Shown here: positions 12,491 through 23,614 of the stretch, in pieces | Layout: every line of letters begins with the position of its first letter | Numbering within the stretch: position 1 is the first letter of the stretch | Assembly (NCBI GenBank): GCA_002150815.3 | Contig: NDFF03000109.1 | Location: forward strand, 124,001 to 188,000 | Length of the DNA: 64,000 nucleotides | Reading direction: 5' to 3' | Origin: Grammothele lineata | Lineage: Eukaryota > Basidiomycota > Agaricomycetes > Polyporales > Polyporaceae | Translations under genes and position numbers: made by a program | The notes under the pieces: generated by a model | What the model was told of the DNA's origin: nothing | What the model saw: only the letters and a program-made list of their open reading frames with translations | Database searches by the model: none

Positions 12491-15400
12491 TCAAGAGACC
12501 GCCTTTTGAGAGGTGTTACTCTCCTCTGTCTTCTTGGGCACATAGCAGGAGACATTATAGTATACCACACAAAGGTCTCCTGGCTGCAGCTCATGGTTGA
12601 GAGGGGGAAGGGTAGTAAAGGGGTCATTGATGTCCCAGCCCTTATTTCCTGTCAGCCTCTTCATAACCATATTGTTGCTAGCATCCCATAGCATGACTAG
12701 ATTTGTTGATGTTAGAAAACTATTATAGGCAAAGATTCAAGTAACATACTGTCTGCATTGTTAGGCGTCTTTGCAATATCTTGCCAATCTAATATAGACT
12801 TGGGATGCAAGATTTTGTTGACGCCATTGGTCTTTGTCACTAAATTGATAGAAATTAGAACATGCTTACAAAGTGAATATAAAAATCACTTACAGGCATA
12901 GTTGCCAGTCTTGATCTCCAAACCAACCACATTAACACCATCTGCTGTTCTGGTCTCTCCACTAACAAAAGAGGTGGTCCAAGGAACAAGAGGATTGGCC
13001 TGGGTGACAGTGCCATAGAAATTCCACACCCGCTCTGTGTGATTGGCATCGTCACCAACTGGCAGTATACAGACCCTCTTGTAAGTCTTGGCATCAAAGC
13101 GACCATTGTAGGTATTAGTATAAGTCTGCTGGGTATTGCTGGCATACACCAAACCCATCATCATGCCAATGCTTCTTTTGGTGTTTGAGCTATGGTGGTG
13201 GCAGATAAACTCATCTGTAGAGGTGACAGAGAGCTTGACAGCAGCTAAGCCATCTGTAGGAGCGCAAAGAGGGTTGTGGGTGGTGATTCCATTGCCTGCA
13301 TAGGACCATATGGCCAGAAAGTCCCTGTATTACAAATAATGTGAGCTGTAATATGCTGAAATGAATGATAAACAAATTCTCACTTGCGGTGAATGTTCTC
13401 ATACAGATTGAAAATATCCTTCTAATTAAAGGGAGTAATAGGATCCTTCTTTCTGTAGTCCAGCTCAATGGGGCTAATGACAGATTTGATTGTCAATGTC
13501 AGAATACATTATTTAAAGGAGGAACTTACGCAATGACAGGAAAGTATGCCAAAGTCTCAGCAGGGGAAGTGTCATGGTCAATGATGTAGCATTGAGCACC
13601 CCAAGGAGCGGCAACACCAGGAGTGCAAGAGCCACTGAAGTGTCAAGTTAATATATAGTAGCATATATAATAATAGCACAACTCACACACTGACGATGTC
13701 CTTGGGAACATCAATGGCATCATTCTCCTTAGAGGAGTCCTCTTGCTCTTCATCAGAATGATCCTGCTTATCTGAATCATCCTCACTATTAAATGAATGA
13801 CATTAGTTGTGAGCTAGAAAAATAAATGATAGCGCACATGTCCCACCTAGGGCTGGGCTCCCTAGCCTTCTTCTTTCCCTTGTCCTTCTTGTTGAACATT
13901 GCTGATCTGTTCCTATTTCTGTGACACATTAAGGTGAAAATAAAAAAGGATGATATACAAACACACTTCTCTTCATCTTGGTATCCCTCAGAGAAGAATT
14001 TGGCCCCAGATCTGCATATATAAATTAGCTATGATAAAGGCAATGAAAGAGAATCTTACTCAGGCTTTGAGGGCTTAGTAGGAGAAGCCTGGCGCTTGCC
14101 AGAGGGAACCTCAATCCAGAAGGTGTTGCTAGCCTTAGCCTTGCCTTTACCCTTGCTATTATCAAAGATTTATATTAGCAGGCTTTGACAGTCAAATAGA
14201 AGGCGCACTTGACAATAGAGGAGGGTTTCTCCTGTTCCTCTTCAGAACTATCATCATGCTTACTGCTAGCACAAGTAGTAAACAAACTGAGAGTGATGTA
14301 ATTGAACTAGAGGTGCCTACACAACACGAGACTTCTTCTTAGGAGAGCGCCTATATACCAGTATCAATCACCGCTGTAATTAATGCAAGATGCTATCTAA
14401 ACTTACTGAACATCCTGCTCCTCCTCATCTGAAGAGTTTCTAATCACCACATTTAAAGTGTGCTCAAGTGGAAATCTGCAAATGACTTACGGGGCTTCAC
14501 GCTTAGAGGGGCGGCTCTTCAAAGGAGAGCTGCTCAACAAGTTTAGCATATAGTGGAATATGTGTCTATAATATTGCATACCTCTTATGACCAGGTGTAT
14601 TCTGCTGGGCCTTCATGATAGAGCGGGGCTTGGGCTTGGTGTGTGACTCCTTGTCCATTCTTTAATCAAATATTAGTACAGTGTTTACAGTTTAATAACA
14701 AACTTCATACTCTTCATCCTCCTCTGAGTCACTATCCTTCTGAGCAGCCTTGCGCTTGCTAGACTTCACAGTGGGTGGGGATCTAAGTTTAAATTTATTA
14801 GGACTGCCGCTTTCAACATCACTTTGTACTCACATATCCTTGGCCTTTGTAGGCCGGCCCCTTTTCTTAGGGGACTGAGGAGGACTCTCCACACTGGGCT
14901 GTATTAGTGCAAATATTTAAATGTATCAATAGTGTACTTACAACTCTATATCACTGTCATTGTCTTCAGACTCAGCAGGCCTAATAGAATGATGTTAGCA
15001 TTTGTTTTACATTATAGATGGTGCACTTACTGAGGCTTGGCAGCCTTTTTAGGGGTAGCCTTGATCTTAATTGGGGTGGCCTTGACACTCTTCTTGCTAA
15101 TGTGTTTATAAATATTGAATCACTGAATTACAGAAAGTAGAATGGCTTACACAGGAGAGGGAGTTGGAGGGGTTACTGGGGGGCTGCTGTGGCGGCTGCG
15201 GGACCTTCTATAATGTTTTATTATTATTGTGTATAAAGAAGACTATCAAGTGAGAACTTACTTGGCCTTGGGAGTCTTCATGACCTCTGGACGGTTGTCA
15301 GGCTCATCCTCACTGCTAAAGTTGTAGTGTATAAGTATATCTCTAAACAGTGAAAGCAGACATACTCTTCATCAGGGACGACAAAACTAGTGTCATAGTG

Positions 15401-15847
15401 GTCATCCCTGAAGAGAAGAGATGAAAATATATACAAGGCAATAAAAGAACACTTACTCATCATCAGAGCGGGCCTCATCATCTCCTACAGAATCACCAGA
15501 GCCCTCTTCTTCAGAATTCTGCTCTTCATCTTCCTCTTCTTCATTGTCCTCCTCAGCCTCTGAGTCAGGAACAATTTCTGGGCTAAAAGAGAAATGAGAA
15601 TTGGCAAATAGAGTATAAAATATAATACACACCTCTTAGGCTGCTTGCGGCCCCTAGTAGGAGCCCCACCCTTGCCACTGGCTGGCTTGCCCCGCTTGGC
15701 CTTTTGGTTTCTAATGGCGGTAGTCTGCCTTGTAACCCTTCTAGCATTATGTGAGCAATGAAAAATCCACAAAAAGATGACATACTTGGGAGCAACTAAG
15801 GTGACCTCCTTGGCCTGAGACTTCTTGGTGCTAGCTTTAGGAGGCAT
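12491..15847 (-). CDS. Unknown nuclear-type protein, about 24 exons, acidic/basic N-terminal half
   Basis: I do not recognise the family. Starting at ATG 15847 (MPPKASTKKSQ), a consistent frame can be threaded through about 24 exons, most only 25-100 bp, separated by 45-60 bp GT..AG introns. The first two thirds alternate Lys/Arg/Ser/Pro-rich exons (for example KAKRGKPASGKGG and KKSRVV) with Asp/Glu/Ser-rich exons. This composition suggests a nuclear, chromatin-associated protein. The last third is a folded-looking domain: the largest exon is 13324-12894 (containing HHHSSNTKRS and ERVWNFYGTV) and the last is 12696-12491 ending in TGA. One in-frame TAG lies at 13424-13422 (PFN*KD), which would cut the protein before this domain unless that exon is spliced differently or the base is a recent transition. 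It lies head-to-head with the gene at 16538 and is part of the giant Helentron. Confidence 0.7.
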
Positions 15848-16537
15848 GCTGTAAGAGGAGTAGATAAAAGGAGGCAAAGGATGAGAGCTTCAGAGGGAGA
15901 TTGACAGAGGCGGTAGTTGCAAAAAAAGAGTAGGTGGGGGACGCATGAAGAAAGAGGTGTTTATAAAGAGCCTGCCTGCCCCAAAAAAAGAATCGTACGA
16001 GGTTGCCCCAACCCCAAAGACTTGAGTCTCCAAGACATTTTTTCTGCCGCCAATCAGTCTCATATTAGGGCTTGGAGACACAAGCGAGAAATATGAAATG
16101 GCAATCTCTAGGCCTTGGTAAACAATCCCCTCTTCTTTCAGTTCTGCTTGTCCACATTATAAGTTGCAGACCTCCATCTTTGAAGTTAGAGCATATATTC
16201 TGTAGTTTAACATGGAAGTGTGTATAGAGAAGAAACAAGCTTTTGATAGAGTTGAAAGAAGGGTGAGAAGGCAGTTGTGTAATGTGAGATTTGAAATAGA
16301 AAGTCTAGAAGGCCAAGCCATTTGAAATATCAATGACGCAGCATGTTTGGCTCCTCTAAAAATAAAGTACTTGAAGCCTAGAACTTTGAGGTGCCTCACC
16401 TCCTCACCTCCTCTTTTAACTTGGCCAACTTGGACTGCCGCCTACTGCCTCCCCCTTCTATCAACTACACTGCACCTCACTATATTTCTTACTTTCAAGA
16501 GTACACCTTGCTATAATGATCTACCACCCTCAGCTTT
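15848..16537. promoter_or_regulatory. Divergent intergenic promoter region
   Basis: This 690-bp gap separates two genes that point away from each other, so it should hold both promoters. On the minus strand a TTTATAAA sequence lies near 15961-15970, about 115 bp upstream of ATG 15847, a plausible TATA box. The plus-strand side has CT-rich tracts around 16385-16480 just before ATG 16538, as is common in basidiomycete promoters. I see no other structure. Confidence 0.35.
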
Positions 16538-17763
16538 ATGCGGGCAGAGAGAAGTACAGTAAGTGTTCATTTATTCAGCCTTACTATCACATCTAAAATA
16601 TACTAGCCCCTATCTTACAGACACTGTTGGCAGGATATCAAAAGGAGAAAGTTTGGATGCAGCAGCTGGCTAGCGTCAATGAGGTGAGTTGATTTACTAG
16701 AGGATGCATACTTGAGCTAATAAAGAAACTTAGTTCCCCAAGTTAATGTCTATTGCTACCATTGCCACCAACTCTAGTGCCTCTAAGCTGAACTTGGTAT
16801 ATGGTCATCCTCTTGGAGATGGGGCTATGGAGGAAATAGTTTTGAGGGTGCAAGGGTACTTAGTGGAGTCTAAGCTACCTCCGCTGCGCAAGATGGAGTG
16901 AGTACACTTTTTATTATATATAGCTACAGCTACAACTTTACATTAGTATTCCCCGCAACCGCAACTTCCTTCTCAATCTCAAACAAGAAGCTACCATCAC
17001 CGGTCTTGGAGCAGAAGGATTTGAGGCTGCAGTTCAAGGAGCTATGGCCATATATCAGGCCTTTCAAGCCAAGATTTCTGCCCTGGGTGGTCAGCTCAGA
17101 GATTGGAACCCTAGCTATGATGGCAGTGACTTGGCATTGACCTTTGGTAACCGGTATCTCACCAAGGAGAATGAGAAGGGACTTGATCAAGTGGTGGACA
17201 TTTCTAAGCATGTTGATCCCTTTCATGTGCTCTCCCCCCTGCTGCGACTAGAGGTGCACACTACAGACAATGTAGTGGAGTATTGGGAAAAGTGTGTGGA
17301 GGACTACAAGTAAGCACATTTTGCTATTATATTCATTAATATATTCATTAGGCATTTTAGGGAGAGCTTCCACAGTATTAATCCCAACAGCATCAATGCT
17401 ACCAACTTGGTAGAGCTGCAGGTCACTTTTATGGCTATCAAGGTGAAGAGAGGAGAATATATCTTTCTGCCCAAGTTGCGGTCTATCTGTGTTCTAGACA
17501 GAATTGTTGAGAAGGTAAATGTTCATGCATGAATATTAAATAGGAAGCTGATAAATATATTGTATTACTAGGACTACAACACTGCAGCTATCAAGACTCT
17601 AGCTAAGAAACCTGTGTCCCCTATGAAGAAGATGAAGCGCAAAGTTGGTTATGAGCAGGACACAGGAGATACTGGCTTAGAGGCTGAAAATGCTATGAAG
17701 AAGTTATGTCTTGCAGAGCGGAATGGAGTGCAGACTGGAGATATTTCTATGCAGGCTTTGTAA
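16538..17763 (+). CDS. Unknown 321-residue protein, six exons
   Basis: I do not recognise the family. Exons are 16538-16558, 16621-16683, 16734-16897, 16947-17309, 17352-17514 and 17572-17763. All introns are 41-62 bp with GT..AG ends, the frame holds throughout, and the total is 966 nt including TAA. The start was chosen because an in-frame TGA lies just upstream (16517) and MRAERST is the only ATG in the first exon. The middle is a hydrophilic globular region (LEVHTTDNVVEYWEKC, LPKLRSICVLDRIVEK). The C-terminus is basic (MKKMKRK), a possible nuclear localisation signal. It has no disrupted codons, unlike its two minus-strand neighbours. It converges with the TET/JBP gene with only 143 bp between stops. 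Confidence 0.75.
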
Positions 17764-17906
17764 TTGCTACTGTTACTTACACCTTTGTTATGACACTTCT
17801 GATAATTGGTGCACACTCAAAACTCATTCAAAGATATGAATTAAATGCATCAAGTATTGTAAAGGTAAAAGAAGGGCAGATTTAAAGAGTGTGTAAAGAT
17901 GGGCAG

Positions 17907-20846
17907 CTAGTTGGGGGCATAATCACTATGAGACCAATTGTTTCCATCTTTCAACCAAGTCAAAGCGTCAATGTCAGAATGAAGGACTATAGAGCCACGT
18001 TGGCCAGTATATGGAAGATTAAAGTGAGTTATATCAAATGAACGGAAGCCAAAAAGATCACCATTCTGTAAAGGAAAGACAAGGCCAGGTTCATAAAGAC
18101 AGAGCTCTGCACCTACAAAGTTACCAAGGGAAATAACAATGCAAAGAAGAAAATCCTTGCCATCTCTGTGGCCTAAGGTATGAGCGTTGACATTAACAAC
18201 CATGCCAGTAAATGGATGCTGAGAGGGGATTTGGCCACCAGGCATCACCTCAGCTACGAGCTCTAGCTGGTGATAAGTATCTGGAAGAATATCTCTGAGC
18301 TAGGAGACTATTAGTTAAAAATTAAGGAGAAAAGATTAAAAAAATGCGCACCTTGTTGCGAATCCACTGAAAAACCTCCTGTAAAGCGTCACATAAAGCG
18401 TCATGCTCATGCTGATAATTGTGCAGCTCGCTAGAAATATAAGGAGTCCTCTGAGTGAGATTGCCAACTGTGGCATTCTCTCTCATTAGACAGTAGGGAT
18501 GAACGTCTGGCGGTGCTCCATCCCCCTGCGCATAATAGACAAGTCAGTCATGCATGTTTGAGTAAACAAAAGACACTCACATTGAGGCAAAATCTAGCAA
18601 AGTAGTTGAAGTGTAGGGCTCTTAACTTTGGTGCAGAGTGATCCTCTTGAACGTCACGCAGAGGCATGCCCAAAGAGGTGGTAAAGATCTTCTGCAAGCC
18701 ATCCTTCAAATGCTGAGGCATGTCACTGGCTACAAAGGCCATAAGGGAGTCGTCTTTAGCAGTAAGAACGAGGTTATGCCTAAAAGAAAGCATGAGATAG
18801 CAGCGCTGCAAGATGAAGAAAATACAAACTGGGAGAAAGCTTCACGCTCGACATAGAGATAATCTTCCTTCTTAACACCGTTAACGCCATATAAGTCTTG
18901 TAGCTGTAAGGGAATTAATAGAGTGAGGTGAAGTGAAAAGGAGTAGACTTACTTGATCGGTTAGCTCAGCGATATTCTCCACCCTAGACGCCTTCTCTGC
19001 TAGCGCTGTCTGGTTTGAAGTCCAAGTCTTGCGGTTCTTAGGGTCAACAGGAATAGTTTGATTGATCTTGTGAGCGTAGCTGAAAGAGGTAGGAATATGG
19101 AAATTGGAATGGGAAGGAGGAGGAGGAGCCAGTGGGGGAAGAGCGATCCGCTCAAAAGAAGAAGGTGAAAGTGGGGTAGAGCTAAGTTGTGGATGAGGTG
19201 GGGCAGAAGGACCGGCGAGCATGCGGTAAGAAAATGACTCTATATCAGCAGCTGGCAGCTGGAGATGACTAGGATCAAAATGTTCCTCCCAAGCAGGCGC
19301 ATGGGCGTATAATTTGAAGTCCCTAGGCAAGTTAGCAACTGTAGGGCTGCCAGAAGAATGAATAACTTACCGCACACGAAGGGTGTTGAGATATCTTCGC
19401 ATAGCCGCCAAGTCTGATGCAAGAATAACCTCAGACAAAGAAAGACGCTTCCTCTGTTCCTCAGAAAGCAAGCAGGGAAGAGACATAGGAACATGGCGCC
19501 CTATAAACCCAATGAGGGGAAGGAGTTTCTGTCTGATGTCAACTCCAACGTCTTCATCTATAATTAAGCGTTAATTTGAAACAACGCACTAATTCAAGAA
19601 CTGTACATACCAGCGGGAGGGTTGACTAGATTATAGCAAATGCTTCTGACGTCGCTATAGATCATGTCCCTTAAGTTGAACGCTAAACCTCTATGGGCAA
19701 GCAAAGGGAGGATATATAGTGATCCTACCAAGCGCATATAAGCATGCATCCACCATCAATACATAACACTTACCAGCGTTCACCAGAAGACCTATCTTGC
19801 GCCCTGCACTAACCCAAATACCTAACGTACTCTCAGAGATGCCGAGTTTAGCAGAACTCTCTATCTCCAGCCGCTTATGTAGCTCAGAGATAGTCTTGAC
19901 GTTCTCTAGACTAGATAGACAACATGAGAGTAACAGCCGTATAGATAGGAGAATACTCACTTGTCCGCCCGCAACGCGAGAAACATCAAATTGAAGAGGT
20001 ATGCCAAGTCAAAACCTAGCTGAGTCTCTCTGAATTTGAGACAGCGCTTGGCCAAGGATACTAGAGAGCTGTCCTTGAAAAATGCTGCAGGATCGTCATA
20101 ACCTAGGTTATGTATCATGCGTTGCACCTGAGCAACCCATTCATGGCACTCAGATGACCCTAAAGTCGATCCAGGAGAAACAGTGAGCTTCTGTAGGAAG
20201 AGCAGGGGGCCATCGTTCAGCTGGGGGTTTACCCCACCCATGACAGTCCAAGTATACTTCTGAACTGCCTGCTAAAAGTCAAGAAGTGAGCGTCATTTTC
20301 TGTTGCTACAATACACACACTTACAGAGTTGGAGGGGCCCCCTTGAGATGAAGAGTGCTGAACCTCCTCTGGTTCAACACTGGGGAGTCTTGTGGACACA
20401 GATGGGATCTATAGAAGTCAATACATGTGTTAGAATATTGATAGAACACTCACCAATCTTCGCTTTTTCAAAGGAGCATGAGCGCCTCTCACATCCCCTG
20501 CAGCCTTAGCAGGACGCTTATTTTTGGCTGCAGCTTGAGGGGGCTGTGATGGGGGTTCCTGGGGTCTACTCTTGGATGTAGAGGAAACCCTGAACTGGTA
20601 AAGAACAGGGCTAGTAGTCTCCTCAGGAGGAGGAGAGGGCGCCAGCTCATCAGAGCTAGCTGGAGCCTGAAGCAAATTAGAGTCAGACCCACCCAAGAGT
20701 TGTGTGCAGAAACTTACCTGAGACTCAGAAACACCATTAAGATGTTGTTGAAAAGAGTACTGCTGCTAAATGAGCCTCTTTTCAAGGGATTCTAAGCCAG
20801 GAGGCAATGGCTGAGCCCAGGCCTGAAAGAGACTCAGAAGCGCCAT
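17907..20846 (-). CDS. TET/JBP-family 2-oxoglutarate/Fe(II) DNA dioxygenase, 12 exons
   Basis: It likely oxidises modified or unmodified pyrimidine bases in DNA (5mC or T to hydroxymethyl forms), using Fe(II) and 2-oxoglutarate in the nucleus. Exons: 20846-20718, 20666-20454, 20408-20325, 20271-19961, 19910-19774, 19688-19611, 19557-19371, 19322-18953, 18903-18830, 18779-18581, 18525-18352, 18299-17907, giving 782 codons. The last exon carries the double-stranded beta-helix core: HxD in LGHRDGKD (about 696/698), GAELCLYEPG, the distal His in FDITHFN (about 744) and the co-substrate Arg in GQRGSIVLHSD (about 753). Exon 2 ends in a basic KKRR signal. The long N-terminal region is Pro/Ser-rich, then helical. 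An in-frame TAG at codon 27 (20768-20766) breaks exon 1. Translation may instead begin at MGGVNPQ in exon 4 or the copy may be damaged. Fungal TET/JBP genes are known to expand with transposons (KDZ), but no KDZ transposase is visible here. Confidence 0.88.
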
Positions 20847-21516
20847 TGCCTCCTCTAGAGTGATAGAGAACATTAAACTAATGCAGTGTCAATGACATAT
20901 AGTGAAGGAAAGGAAAGAAGGAAGCTTACAAGTGGTAAAGTTAGTGAGACACTAAGGTGAGATGATGGTAGAGGAGAAAGGGTGAAGAGAGCTGCATGGC
21001 GTCACACAGCATTATACCACCAGGACTTAGTACCCTCAATAGTGTGAAGTGCACTCACAAAGCACACATGATTGGCATTCAGACATGATTTTATTGATTG
21101 TGTATGCATACAGGTACACTACAACTACTTTTACTTAATACTATGAGAATGGAAAGGCGACGGCGGCGGCAGGCGCCACATATGGTGGGTGGGGACATGT
21201 GGAGGCGGTGGCGGCAGCGGTGGATGCGTTAGTGAGCAGCACTTTAAAAGACATGGAGGAGGGGCAGAGGCAGAGGCAGAGGCAGAGGCAGATGGAAGGG
21301 GAGAGGGATTAACAAAGGTACTCACCAGCTGGTTTTGCAGAAATCGGGCGAGAGCGGGCGGACGCGTCGATCCCTGGCGAGGGCGATCGCACAGCTCGTT
21401 TTTTGAACGACCTCTTGCGGGTCGTCGAGGAGAGCCATAAGGAGGGAAGAGGGGCGTCAGCGTGCTCGTTCGTAGGCGGGGAGCGGGGTCGTCGACGTGG
21501 GCGGGAGGATAAGTGA
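20847..21516. other. Promoter side of the TET/JBP gene and simple repeat
   Basis: This holds the 5' leader of the TET/JBP gene, with a possible non-coding first exon, since donor- and acceptor-like sites flank 20880-20940. A run of about four GGCAGA hexamers lies at 21265-21291. Base composition changes sharply from AT-rich to GC-rich at about 21140. No gene is supported. Confidence 0.4.
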
Positions 21517-23042
21517 GGGGAGGAGAGCGGCGAAGGCGGACTTACCAATGGCGGCGCCCAAGGCGCATTCCTCGCCGGTGTTGCGTGGTACGAGGCTTGA
21601 TGGACGCGGAGGAGGGAGGAGAACCGAGCGAGGCAAAAAAAACGAGACGTTCCGGGCCCGTTGGGGCCCGGCGTCGTCAGCGGGTGGGGAGGAGAGCGGG
21701 CGCGTCGAGCGCCGGCGAGCGCGAAGGGGCGCGCCGTTTGTCGGACAACCTCTTGCAGGCCGTCGAAGAGGGTGGTCGGGAGGGGCGTGGGGTGTCGGCG
21801 TGGTCGCTGGACGGCCGGAGGCGCGGTCGTCGACGTGGGAGGGCGGGCGAGGGCGGGCGCGCCCGTCGAGCGCCGGCGAGCGCGATCGCCCGCACGTTCT
21901 CGCAATTGGCCTTTTGCGGGCCACAGAAGAGGCCTGGAAGGGGGAGGGCGGGAGCAGGGGATTGGGCAGGGGACTTACCGGGAGGAGAGGATTGCGCCTA
22001 AGGCGGGCCTAGGGCGCATGCGGACGTGGGCGCGCACGGAGGACGGGCGGGGGTGCGGAGGACGGGCGGGGGTGACGAGGATGTGCGGGGGTGACGAGGA
22101 CGTGGGCGGAGGTGGCAAGGACGGTGGCGGGGGTGTTGAGGACGGCGGCGGGAGTGATGAGGACGGTGGGAGGAGGAGGAGGCGAGTTTGGGGGGGTCGT
22201 GGTGAGAGAGAGGACAAGTCCATAGCGCTGGGGTTCACGGGATGACCAAATTGGGTGTTTCTCCGCCCGGCGGAGAACGACCCAATTTGGTCATGGGAGC
22301 AACCTCCTCGGCATGACTGTCTCTCTTTCCCACGACCGCCCCACCCTCTCCATCCGTCCACCCTCTGCCGCCGCCTCTCTCTGCCATCACCGCTGTCCTC
22401 AACACTCCCGCCGCCGTCCTCAACACCCCCGCCACCGTCCTTGCCACCTCCGCCCACGTCCTCGTCACCCCCGCACATCCTCGTCACCCCCGCCCGTCCT
22501 CCGCACCCCCGCCCGTCCTCCGTGCGCGCCCACGTCCGCATGCGCCCTAGGCCCGCCTTAGGCGCAATCCTCTCCTCCCGGTAAGTCCCCTGCCCAATCC
22601 CCTGCTCCCGCCCTCCCCCTTCCAGGCCTCTTCTGTGGCCCGCAAAAGGCCAATTGCGAGAACGTGCGGGCGATCGCGCTCGCCGGCGCTCGACGGGCGC
22701 GCCCGCCCTCGCCCGCCCTCCCACGTCGACGACCGCGCCTCCGGCCGTCCAGCGACCACGCCGACACCCCACGCCCCTCCCGACCACCCTCTTCGACGGC
22801 CTGCAAGAGGTTGTCCGACAAACGGCGCGCCCCTTCGCGCTCGCCGGCGCTCGACGCGCCCGCTCTCCTCCCCACCCGCTGACGACGCCGGGCCCCAACG
22901 GGCCCGGAACGTCTCGTTTTTTTTGCCTCGCTCGGTTCTCCTTCCTCCTCCGCGTCCATCAAGCCTCGTACCACGCAACACCGGCGAGGAATGCGCCTTG
23001 GGCGCCGCCATTGGTAAGTCCGCCTCCGCCGCTCTCCTCCCC
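21517..23042. repeat. 1.5-kb GC-rich palindrome, arms about 650 bp
   Basis: The left arm 21517-22167 and the right arm 22390-23042 are near-perfect inverted copies, so the same translated strings appear on opposite strands. The 220-bp centre is a second, partly diverged inverted repeat around TGACCAAATTGGGT / ACCCAATTTGGTCA (22242-22282) with TTCTCCGCCCGGCGGAGAA at its middle. Arms are very GC-rich and contain splice-donor-like GTAAGT sites. The long open frames here are by-products of GC-rich sequence and mirror each other, so I do not call them genes. If transcribed, the RNA would fold into a very long hairpin. It may be a foldback element or rearrangement inside the Helentron. Confidence 0.85.
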
Positions 23043-23173
23043 ACCCGCTGACGACGCCGGGCCCCAACGGGCCCGGAACGTCTCGTTTTTTTTGCATCGC
23101 TCGGTTCTCCTCCCTCCTCCGCGTCCATCAAGCCTTGTACCACGCAACACCGGCGAAGAATGCGCCTTGGGTG
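22861..23173. repeat. 169-bp tandem duplication at the right palindrome arm
   Basis: The sequence starting CGCTCTCCTCCCC at 22861 is repeated from 23030 with a few substitutions (GCCTCG becomes GCATCG, GGAATG becomes AGAATG). Only the first unit has a mirror partner in the left arm, so the duplication arose after or at the edge of palindrome formation. Confidence 0.75.
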
Positions 23174-23614
23174 TCGTCGTCGTTGGTACAATGTATGTGC
23201 TGCTTTTGGTACCACCATAGCCTGTATATCCTCTGTTTTGTATATGTAGAATGTTAGTAGCATAGTTGTATAGCTGTCATGCAGCATTTAGCCTTGAAAA
23301 TAGATCTCTTTTGTTGATGAATTATTGTGTGCTGCATAATTGGGTGTGACTCTGTTTTACAAGTGCACTTACAGTGCCGCCTGTGTGCCTTATCAATCTT
23401 GATCTCCAACTGCCACCATATTGGCTGGCTGCAGTGAGTGTTTTTGTGTCTCTACACCATTAAGTGCTCACTCTATGTCCCAGTTCTTTGTACTCTGTGT
23501 CTTTCAGGTGATTCATTGCTGTGTACAGTCTGTCAAACATATTCTGTCTAACCTTTCTGCCATTGAATAAAGGCCACCTCCGCCCCTTCTTATCTCTCAA
23601 TCCAAGTCCAAAAC

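Noticed and set aside
12491..23042. A KDZ transposon carrying the TET/JBP gene
   Set aside because: No KDZ transposase motifs or matching terminal repeats are visible around the three central genes.
21309..23287. Many long open frames in the GC-rich stretch, on both strands
   Set aside because: They are low-complexity Arg/Gly/Pro/Ala frames mirrored exactly by the palindrome. No introns, starts or domains support them.
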